Positions 1 to 7,975 of a stretch of 10,032 nucleotides of DNA are shown here, piece after piece. The position numbers and the translations under genes were made by a program. The stretch is taken from NCBI GenBank assembly GCA_027596035.1, contig JADGJA010000832.1, forward strand, positions 1 through 10,032, written 5' to 3'. Every line of letters begins with the position of its first letter. Position 1 is the stretch's first letter. The notes below the pieces were generated by a model. The model was given only the letters and a program-made list of their open reading frames with translations. It was not told where the DNA came from and made no database searches. Source of the DNA: Thoreauomyces humboldtii (lineage: Eukaryota; Chytridiomycota; Chytridiomycetes; Spizellomycetales; Powellomycetaceae).

Positions 1-248
1 CCTCTCCTTCCCTCCCCGCCCTTTGCCCCTGCTTCGCTTTTTCGTCGTCTGCCATCCCTTCTGCTACGTACACATTAGCCTGTACACGGTACATATACAC
101 TTGTTTGTCTCTCGGTTTCGCCAGACGAGCAGGGGTTCAAGGAGAACCACCGATCACTGAGAAGGTCCCAACTTGGCCGACATTACTCCAGCTCCGCTTT
201 CCTGCGCACCAACACGTTCCACGCCGCGTTTGACTTTTCGGGAGAGAA
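1..248 (+). promoter_or_regulatory. Promoter and 5' leader of the DNAJC7-like gene
   Basis: This stretch holds no gene that I can support. The first 60 bases are strongly pyrimidine-rich on the coding strand (runs of CT, CCC and TTTTT), as is common in fungal core promoters. A weak AT-rich element, GTACATATACAC, lies near 88-99 and could act as a TATA-like box. There is no ATG anywhere in 1-248, so the first ATG of the transcript would be the one at 249, which supports that start. I see no perfect heat-shock element. The transcription start cannot be placed from the sequence. Confidence 0.55.
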
Positions 249-2525
249 ATGACTGCAGACATGATGGACGAGACTATCGATCTCACCGAGTACGGACCTT
301 TCAACGGGCCTTGTGGCGATATACGTTTGGCCGTCGTTGCTCACTCTCACTCCAACTCTCGCAGAACGGAACCCGCGGAGGACCTGAAGCTTCGTGCCGA
401 CGCCGTGAAGGCTCAAGGCACAGAGTTCTACAAGAAGGGCGACTACCGACATGCCGTGGCCCTCTATTCGCAAGCCATCGGTTCGTAGTGTCTGAGGACA
501 CGTGTCGCCTTGTTCTTTGAGCTCATACTTTGTCGTTGCAGAGATCCTCCCTACCGCCGGAGTGTACTACTCCAATCGAGCCGCAGCCCTCATGATGCTG
601 CGACGATACTACGACGCCGCGAACGACTGCAAGCGTGCCATGGAACTCGATGGAGAGAGCACAAAGCTCGCTTCCAGAGCCTCAAAGTGTTACCTTCACA
701 TGGGCAACCTGGACGAGGCTGTTTCCATCCTGAAGCACGCCAAGACGTCCGTGCACGGAAACGCTCACGCTTTGCAAACCCTGGACCGTGAGGTACGGAG
801 ACGTTGGGCACGGGGAAAGCTGCGGATGGAAGGACGACAGTCTTGCGAACGCTAGCCTTTGTGGGACCGAACCGACTCTCTTCAAAAGTCCCATGCTCAT
901 CGAATCCTTCCCCTTCCAGCTTTCAACTCTTTCAAAGATTCAGTCGTTCATGGTGCAAGTTGCCCGCTTGATGCAAGCGAAGCAGTACAAACAGGCGTTG
1001 ACGCAGCTCGAGATGGCTATGATCACGCTGGACCCTACGTTGAAGACATCTTCTGCTCCCGGATCCGTCACGCGGCTGAAGGACCTGACCCTGGACACCA
1101 TCCCATTGCATTGGCGTCTTGTACGCGGCGATTGCTTGCTGGAACTGCGGGATCTCGAAGGAGCCGCGGCAGTCACAATGTAAGTCGAGCCTTCTCTCTG
1201 CGATGATGTGCAAAGAACACATAGTTAAGCTTTAGCACCCTTGCAGCCAAATTCTCACCGCCGACGACACCAACGCAGAAGCCATTACGCTTCGTGCTCG
1301 CGTCATGTACCTGCAGGACGTGAAGCCCGAAACTATCCCAAAGCTCCTCCTTCGGGCTTTGTCATTTGATCCGGACAACGTCAAGGCGCGGGAGTTCCTC
1401 CGCAAGATTCGTCGTTTGGATGCGATCAAAGTGGAAGGCAACGATGCTACCCGCGCTGGGCAGTACATGGAGGCACAGGACGCGTACACGCGTTACCTAG
1501 AGGCGGACGACGAGTGCGGAGTGCCCCGCGTCAAGGTTCTCAGCAATCGCGCTACTGTTCGCTCTAAGGTATGTTTTGGATCTGCAGATTATCAAGCCTC
1601 GGAATACCTGCTAACTTGTTCGTGCTTATCTTCAGCTCGCGAAATTCGAACTTGCCAGTGCTGACTGCACCCTCGCCCTCGACCTCCTCGATCAACTGAG
1701 CTTTCCCGGTGTCGAGTCACCATCTGCCGCCGACCAGGCAAATTCTTCGAATTCCGCTCTCTTCAGCAAGCTTTACCTTCGTCGCGCCGACTGCTCTATG
1801 AAGCTCGAGAAGTACGAGGAGGCAGCGCGAGACTACGGATGTGCCGAAAAGTTGGATCCACACAATGGAGGTTGGTCACAATATATGCTTCCCTGCGCAC
1901 GACCGCATCATGCACCGAAAGCTGACGAATGTTGAAACGTTTTCCAGAGATCTCCCGGGCCGCCCGTAACGCCCAGAACTTGCTTCGTCAGTCCAAGCGG
2001 AAGGACTACTACAAGATCTTAGGTCTCGACCGCGGAGCCGGCGAGTCCGAGATCAAGAAGGCCTATCGCAAGGCAGCCCTCCAGTACCACCCCGACAAGG
2101 TCGCCTCCGCGTCCGACGAGGACAAGCTGGTCGCCGAGGACAAGTTCAAGGAGATCGGCGAGGCCTACACCGTCCTCTCCGATCCCCGAAAGAAGGAGAT
2201 GTTCGACTCTGGGATGGACATCGACGGTTCGTCGGCCTCGGACGGCATGCACGGTCACTCCCCGTTCGGGCACGGAGGCGGCGGTGGCCCCCAGATGGAC
2301 GACATCCTCAAGATGTTCTTCGCGCAGGGAGGCGGGGGAGGCGGAGGCATGCATCAGCATCAGCATCAGGAGAGCGGTGGGTTCGGAGGCGAATCCCCGT
2401 TCGGCGCTGGTGGGTTCCCGGGAGGTTCGCCTTTCGGTGGAAACGCCGGCAGGCGTCGGCAGGCCCCTCACACTCGCAGTCAAGGGCCACCACCGAACCC
2501 GCGTCAGTATGGAGGATTCTTCTGA
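249..2525 (+). CDS. DNAJC7: DNAJC7/TPR2-like co-chaperone (TPR repeats plus J domain), six exons
   Basis: The model joins 249-480, 542-792, 920-1179, 1247-1568, 1636-1870 and 1948-2525 and gives 625 aa. All junctions keep frame; the introns are 61, 127, 67, 67 and 77 bp. Residues ~46-151 form three TPR-like helical pairs, followed by more TPR-like repeats at ~165-300 and ~306-431. A J domain fills ~453-520: DYYKILGLD, the helix [15 protein letters not shown] with the catalytic HPD at 481-483, and [14 protein letters not shown]. The tail (~521-625) is rich in Gly, Phe, His and Met and contains DDILKMFF. The order TPR then J domain is the DNAJC7 arrangement; human DNAJC7 is shorter (about 490 aa). 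Family members bind Hsp70 and Hsp90 through the TPRs and stimulate Hsp70 ATPase through HPD, in the cytosol or nucleus. Exon 3 could instead begin at 938, which would remove six residues in frame. The extra length lies in the N-terminus, in loops between TPRs (for example ~376-395) and in the tail. The family call is secure. Confidence 0.94.
2220..2522 (+). other. Gly/Phe/His-rich low-complexity tail of the DNAJC7-like protein
   Basis: After the J domain the last ~100 residues are low complexity. There are two glycine runs (five and seven residues) flanking DDILKMFF, an alternating His-Gln stretch (HQHQHQ), then repeated GGF/SPFG units and a basic, Pro-rich end finishing YGGFF. This resembles the G/F linker of class A and B J-proteins, here placed at the C-terminus. 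The glycine runs are encoded by GGA/GGC/GGG codons, so the DNA itself is purine-rich on this strand. Confidence 0.8.
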
Positions 2526-2981
2526 GGGTGACTGCTATGTCCCCACCGCTGTTTTCTCGCCATGTGCCTTTTTTCCTGCCCACGTTTTTATTTTATTGAG
2601 GCCTGTAACACCCTCTATGCTCGGAGCATAATCAAACAAGTTTAAGCACAGCACTGCATGATACAGCTTGTCTCAGCAATTGGGAACACGGACCTGACTC
2701 TCACGGACCGTTGAAAGCCGCGAGTGACTCAATTCTCGACAGGGCTCCCGGTAACTTTGAAGCCCCTCGATGCCTGATCGCTGAAGTTTGACAAGATGTG
2801 TAGTAAGGGCTATACAGAAACCAGAACGAACTCCCTCAAATTTCAACCTCTTCCTAGATACAGCCAGAAACACAATGATCCCGCCAGAAGCCGGTCATAG
2901 CATCCCTCCACGGAGATACGCAAGGACCACGATCCAGACCGCTACGCAAAAACCCATACCCATCCCTGTTTTCCGAGGAGT
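2526..2981. other. Convergent 3' spacer between the DNAJC7-like and Virilizer-like genes
   Basis: This 456-bp spacer contains no convincing coding sequence on either strand. It must hold the 3' UTRs and poly(A) sites of both flanking convergent genes. A T-rich segment at about 2568-2598 follows the plus-strand stop. I find no canonical AATAAA near either stop; fungal poly(A) signals are often degenerate. I see no repeats or RNA-like hairpins beyond chance. Confidence 0.6.
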
Positions 2982-5900
2982 TCATCCGTTCCACCAATGC
3001 GACGGGTAGAAAGGAGACGGTTGCGGCGGAGGTCCATGCTGAGCCGAAACGACCTGCTGATGCTGCCGCTGCTGTTGCTGCTGTTCCTGATGAGATGCCG
3101 ACCACATCTGCTGCTGCTGCTGCTGCTGGAACTGATGATGCGGATGCTGCAGAGACATGTATCCAGCCGTCGGATCCATGACAGCCGCACCACCATCACC
3201 AGCACCACCGCCGTCCCACTCCACCCACTCGCGTCCCCACCACGTCGCGGCGGAGGCAGGGGGGGCCACGACGGGTCTCATGAACGGAATCGGGGGAGCC
3301 ATGATGGGTACCAACGGGTTCATGGTCGCCGTCCTTCCGAACCGATCCACGTGGACGCTCGGCGGTCGACTGGCGTTCATCTTCCGCTTCAGGTTGGTCG
3401 TCGTTGCGTACGTGGTTCCGCTGCTGCCGACCCCGACCCCGCCCCCGATGCTACCACCACTTCCCGCGATCGACCAATGCGCGGATCGGAACTCGTCCTT
3501 CGTGTACTGTCTGTAACCCCCGGTGGTGGTCGGAGTGGATACGACAGGGATGATGGCCGAACCGGGGGACGTGGTAGGCTGGACGGCAAGCGTCCCGGTG
3601 TCGGAACCGTCTGATCCAGGGCCGAAGCCAGCGGCGTGGAGGACCGAGGGTGTCGGGATGGCGGAAGTCGGGAGGGATGCGTTGAATTGGAACGCAGGAA
3701 GAAGAGATGCGAGAACGGGAAGGGGGTTTGCATCCGGCATCCGGAAAGGTAGATCCGTCGTCCTTGCGAAGATCTCCGCTGCTTGTGATGAACCTGCTCT
3801 TGGAGGAATGTGATAAATCTACAGGGGATGGTAGAGAGTATACGACGTTCATACGCACCTGCATCCATCTGCGCACCGGCGTCGGTCTCGACATCCCCTG
3901 GCCGCTCGGCTGTCGGCTGCCGAATCACCGTCGCGGGCGTAGGTCCGTTTTCTGGCCCAAGCAACATCTCAGACGCAGCATCTAACCCGCTTCTGTTCAA
4001 TCCAAGCGCCTCCCTCTTCACATCATCTGCATATCTCAGATTCTCAATCATCTCCTGTCCCAGCCGAGAGATCTCCATTCCATCCTCAGTAGCCCCGAAC
4101 GTAGCCACAATCTCACCCAGCATGTCTGATACGCCTCCTCTTTCCGATTCAAGGGCGTACAAGACCTTGGCGCCAGGCGTCCCCGGCCTGGTTAGCGACG
4201 AGAGGAGGTACAGTCGCTGAGCTGTCGCATCCCGATATCGACTGATTTTGTCCCCATCGTCTCCAGCGATCGAGTCCATCTTGTGACTTTCACGAACGTC
4301 CTCGAGAGCCACCGAGACGAGGCCGCGAGTCAAGTCAGAGCCTCCTCCTCGTTCTCCTCCTGCAGTAGCGGCAGCCGGATCGGGCGTTAATGCCATCAGC
4401 CGTTCAAAGCAGGTGATCGCGATGTCCAGCAGCGGTCGGGAAGATGTGGCCCCGACAAGTCGCAGGATCTTGCAGAAGTCGGCTCGCAGCGGGGTCAAAG
4501 CCTTCAGCCAATACTGCTGTGTAAGCATGTTTAGTGACCCCGGCTCGCCGAAATTCCTGGACCTCGACTCATCCTCCGGTCGTGAGCAAACGATGAGCCG
4601 GTCATCTGAACCGCTTGGAAGAAGCTCAGACAAGAGCCCCAAGATCGTGATCATCCAACTGGGATCGACGTGAAGCACGGAATCGATCAAGGTCCTGAGG
4701 GTGGCCACGAGCGGTAACATGAGTCTCGGAACCACCGTGACGGTCGTCGACTCCGTTACGGTGACGACGAGTCCACCAGAGAGCCCGTCGTCCGTTCCGA
4801 TGGGCAGTACGACGGCAGTGACAAGATCCTGAAGCATCGACTTGACATCTTGCACGGCCATCTGCTCTTCCACCGACTCGTGCCGTTCGGACACACCGCC
4901 GGTCAGATCGTGCAGGAGAGACAGACACATGGCAGGCAGACCGAATAGCGGACCTAAAGGTCGGGCGTTTGCGTCGTATCGACCCGGTCGTTCCGCTGCT
5001 TCCTCCACGTCCACTAGCACGGGGAGGGATTCGAACGCCCCATCCCGACTCTGGGCACCTTGGGGAACCTGCTGCTGGATGCGGACGACGGGTGGTAGGC
5101 GGGTGTGCGTGCTTCGAAGGACTGGGTACACGCTCACGTCGTACGCCCGAGTCAGTTTCCGAAGAAGAGTTATGCAACGTCCAAGAAGGCGGATGAGCTT
5201 TTGCTTGTCAATGATGAGCGAATGCGAGTAGATTACTGGATCGCTTTCCAAAGTTTCCATACTTTCGCTACCCCCGCGCGCTGCGTCAAGTTGCATCCGA
5301 TTGCGCGCTAGTTGCCCCTTCACGTTGTTCAGCAATTCCACCAACACGGACATGAGGCTCATCTCAGCCGTTGTGCCCCGTGTCGTGACCAATTCTTGAT
5401 CATCGACATATGCAATCAACTGCGCTAGATCCTCGGTGCCCGATCCGCATGCCTCGATCAGAACTTGCAAGGCAGACGAGAGGTACGGCAGACGATCAAC
5501 GTCAGCCGGTACACTGTGGACATAGCGATTGAGCGTCGGGAGGAGACCGGCCAGTCCAGAATCCGAGTAGATGACGACAGGGTCGATGGCCATCCACACC
5601 TCGGCTGGAAGCGAGTTTTCCCTGCCGCTTCTCGCAACCGCGTCTGCGACGGTTCGATGGATGCGCGTATCTCTGGATACCGCTATGACCCGAGTCAGAA
5701 GCTCCAATGCGACTTCCACATCTGTCTCCGTGAACTCGGAGTGACCGGGGAGGCGCATGGCACAATCGATTATGAGCGAGACGCCATCGTAGAGTCCAAG
5801 AGCCGACGTGACCGCTTGCTCGCCCCATCTCGAATCCATCATGCTCAGCATGTTGCTCACAATACTTGCTACTCGCGAAACCTCCTCGACCTCGGTCCTC

Positions 5901-7488
5901 GACTCAAGCTTTCGGGCCAGTTTCACCGCCGCGTACTGAGCGAGAGTGATCAAAACCAGTTGACGTGGGTCGGCGAAGATGTCCGCGCTCTCATCGTCGG
6001 AGAGTGCCAAGATGTCAAGCAAGCCGAGCGCTACACTTTGTCGTTCCTGCATCTTCGGGACCGAACGAACCGGCTCGATGCCGACCACGCTCGACCATCG
6101 CGTGAGCCAATACGGCACTCCATTCGCCAAGGTCGGAAACATCCAGTCCAGGACCGTCGTCGAACTGAGCGCCAAGATCCAGCATCTCCCGAACGACCGG
6201 AAGAGCCGACGTCGGCTAGGAGAGTCGGACGTCCGGTTCGTGCTGCCGAGAAGAGTCCCGAGTACATCAAGAAGTTTCCAGAATTCAAAGATCCGGAAAG
6301 GTGGGTCTGAAGCCGAGTAATTCTGCTCTTCTAACGACGTGGATGTCGCACGAAATACTACCGAAAGCTTGTCAAGAACTACGGGTGAACAATAAGCAGT
6401 CGTAAGCAACTGGCTAAAGCCTTGTCAGATCTAATGATGAAGTACCTTCCGTGCATTGCTTCATCCAGCCTTTCCCGACGGCATCCCCCGTGTCTTGTTT
6501 AGACAGCTCCGCGCACTTTTGCAGGACTGCGCAGGTTCGGTACACGACAACTTTTTGGGTCAAAACATCCATGCACTTGAGCACCGCTAGCTTCTGCTGC
6601 TGGCCGACAAGAGGCATCAAGAAGGTTTCAAACAGAGACGTATTGTTCGTCCACTGAGCAGACATGCGGGGTGACAATCGTTTCGGCAGCGTCTCGCTAG
6701 GATGAAGTAGTCTGGCGATCACCCACGGTTCCTCGAGGCATGAAGTGATGGCACAGAGAATGATGCAAAAGTATGATGTCGAGAGACCGGGGACGGCTAG
6801 AAGCTGTGTCAAGCGAAAGACAAGGTCATCTGTCTAAACGAGAATGTGCGCTTCAGCTCGGAGTATAATGCAGTAGCAGGGAAAACCCCGCCACTCTCAC
6901 CTTTTTTGAATATGATCGTACCGGACTGGTCTGCGCACAAAGGCCACGCAGACCGGATGCTGCCTCTCGTATGAGGGTCGGATGCTGTTTCCAAAAAAAA
7001 AGGGAGCAGTTGATTTACCCGTTGCCACCCGGGTCCCGTCCCCCATGTCACTTGCGCGGGACATACCATGAGCACGAGAGTCTTTTCCAGAGTAGCATTG
7101 ACAAGTTCTTCGGCTTCTGCGCGTAAACCACCTGCATCTAGCAAAACCCTGTCAGACAGCTGAACCCACTGACTGATTGCCCGTCTCGGGACCACATCCT
7201 ACCGTCAGAATCAACAGGACGGTCCGCCAACGCTTCCACAAGCACACGCAATCTCTCAAAGACAGGTCTCCAATCCTCTATCCGCACCCTTCCCTCGCGC
7301 CGTGCGGTCGCGACCAAGTCCATGGCGAGACGACGTGTCTCGCCGTGGAGCAAAGGAGGTTCGTCCGAATGAGGGTTGGATGAGCTTCCTGGTTGGGTTC
7401 TCTTGGTTCTTTGTGTAGAATGCCGCTCCTGGGGAGCGGTGCTGTGCACCTCGTCGAATGGACGGTGTTCGGATTTGACCCTGGACAT
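2982..7488 (-). CDS. VIRMA: Virilizer/VIRMA-like protein, probable m6A methyltransferase-complex scaffold, six exons
   Basis: Reading the minus strand, the model joins 7488-7203, 7137-7067, 6984-6901, 6803-6446, 6378-3859 and 3793-2982 and gives 1376 aa. Introns are 65, 82, 97, 67 and 65 bp and every junction is in phase. Residues 1-50 are polar and low complexity. Residues ~55-1100 look like continuous amphipathic helices (ARM/HEAT-like), with Gly/Ala-rich loops such as AAATAGGERGGG. From ~1125 the protein turns into a Pro/Ser/Thr/Gly-rich tail. At 1206-1209 is DEFR and at 1248-1258 SRPPSVHVDRF. From memory, animal and plant Virilizer proteins carry NTSRPPSMHVDD followed by F or Y in the same C-terminal setting; this is the basis of the call. 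Virilizer scaffolds the METTL3/METTL14-WTAP complex in the nucleus. The VIR_N domain is not recognisable and there is little room for it upstream. The protein is shorter than animal and plant relatives (about 1800-2100 aa). The last-exon acceptor is ambiguous (3797, 3794, 3782 or 3779 all keep frame). The gene is secure; the family name is probable. Confidence 0.68.
3058..3140 (-). repeat. CAG/CTG trinucleotide tract encoding poly-Gln in the Virilizer-like tail
   Basis: The plus strand reads as two CTG-rich blocks. One is a pure (CTG)7 at 3108-3128, giving seven glutamines (residues 1329-1335). The other is an interrupted block at about 3058-3087 giving QEQQQQQRQHQQ. Together with the flanking HPHHQ they form a Gln/His-rich tail. 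Pure CAG tracts are prone to length change, so the tract may vary between strains. It also creates leucine-rich spurious reading frames on the opposite strand. Confidence 0.85.
3339..3371 (-). other. Virilizer-type C-terminal signature SRPPSVHVDRF
   Basis: These bases encode residues 1248-1258 of the Virilizer-like protein, preceded by the basic segment NLKRKMNA. As I recall them, animal and plant Virilizers have SRPPSMHVDD plus an aromatic residue, after an arginine-rich stretch with FR. Here M is V and the second D is R, while the aromatic is kept. The motif sits in otherwise disordered sequence, so its near-identity is unlikely to be chance or fold-driven. That suggests a short linear binding motif. 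Confidence 0.7.
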
Positions 7489-7499
7489 GGCTCTCACAC

Positions 7500-7634
7500 C
7501 TGACAACGAAGGGGAAACAGTTTCGCGCGGCAGTTCTGGAGGTAGGGATTGACGGTGTGCCCAGCAGCGTGCAGTACGTTCACTGAAGCAGAATACATGC
7601 AGTATACATATCTGATAGATGCAGTATACGTTAC
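7500..7634 (-). other. Possible 5'-UTR intron of the Virilizer-like gene
   Basis: On the minus strand a good donor (CTG|GTAACG, GT at 7634-7633) is followed 135 bases later by a good acceptor. The acceptor has a pyrimidine tract and ends TTGTCAG at 7500. It lies 11 bases upstream of the ATG at 7488. Removing the segment would make that ATG the first one of the spliced leader in the part I inspected, since the skipped segment itself contains ATGs. This is inferred from splice signals only. Confidence 0.4.
7570..7632. repeat. Three short TGCAGTA(TA)C repeats
   Basis: ATGCAGTATAC occurs at 7597-7607 and again at 7619-7629, 22 bp apart. A shorter variant, TGCAGTACGTT, lies at 7570-7580 and resembles TGCAGTATACGTT at 7620-7632 with TA removed. 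The two longer copies contain the palindrome GTATAC. They lie upstream of the Virilizer-like start, inside the possible leader intron. The function is unknown; a transcription-factor site cluster or a chance local duplication would both fit. Confidence 0.6.
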
Positions 7635-7975
7635 CAGGTGGTGAGAAGGTGTGCAGACGAGCGACGGGAGAGACGAAAGCAAAGGGAAACAGTGGGACAC
7701 TGGGAGTGGGAGGGCGAGGCTTTCGACAGTCTCTCGAGATCGGAGAGTTTTTACAAGGGGTGAGGGGACGCTCAGCGAAAAAGTGAAAGGGGTGTAAGAT
7801 AGTATAGTAATGTAAAAACGTCGCAACAGAATCGAGAAAAGGTGCTGAGGTGGAGGTGGAAGAAAGGTGTAAGAAAATAGGTATGAGAGAGGAGAGCGGG
7901 GAAGAAGTGATGCGAGCAAGATATGAAGCGGCTGGCGGCGTGGGAGACGGACCCTTCTATGATGCGGTGCCGCCA

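Larger units (their letters stand above)
7489..7975 (-). promoter_or_regulatory. Spacer: Virilizer-like promoter and 5' leader plus MO25 3' UTR
   Basis: No coding sequence is supported in this 487-bp spacer between two genes that both read leftwards. On the minus strand it is pyrimidine-rich from about 7860 to 7640 (runs of CTCC, TTTC and CCC). I found no ATG on that strand between about 7800 and 7635, so these bases fit an untranslated leader. The right part must include the MO25 3' UTR and poly(A) site. Neither a TATA box nor an AATAAA is obvious. Confidence 0.5.

Noticed and set aside
120..175. Heat-shock element upstream of the chaperone gene
   Set aside because: TTCAAGGAGAACC resembles alternating TTC/GAA units but has the wrong spacing, and no further unit follows.
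2019..2483. 154-codon minus-strand frame opposite the DNAJC7 J domain
   Set aside because: It is an antisense shadow of the HPD-containing exon. It has no recognisable protein features and arises from codon bias in the GC-rich exon.
3058..3140. CTG repeat as a mobile-element or expansion signature
   Set aside because: The tract is short, interrupted and in frame as glutamine codons. Flanking sequence shows no target-site duplication or element ends.
2997..3614. 205-codon plus-strand leucine/arginine-rich frame
   Set aside because: The leucine run results from reading the CTG tract on the strand opposite the polyQ codons, so it is not a membrane protein.
5465..6310. 281-codon plus-strand frame opposite the large Virilizer-like exon
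   Set aside because: The 2520-base minus-strand exon is open throughout and joins in phase on both sides, while the plus-strand frame is rich in Arg/His with no domain features. I treat it as a shadow.
3389..7488. Possible TTI1 (TELO2-interacting) or other HEAT-repeat identity for the large gene
   Set aside because: The early exons (FERLRVLVEAL and similar) faintly recall TTI1, but this is generic helical-repeat resemblance. The specific SRPPSVHVD motif points to Virilizer.
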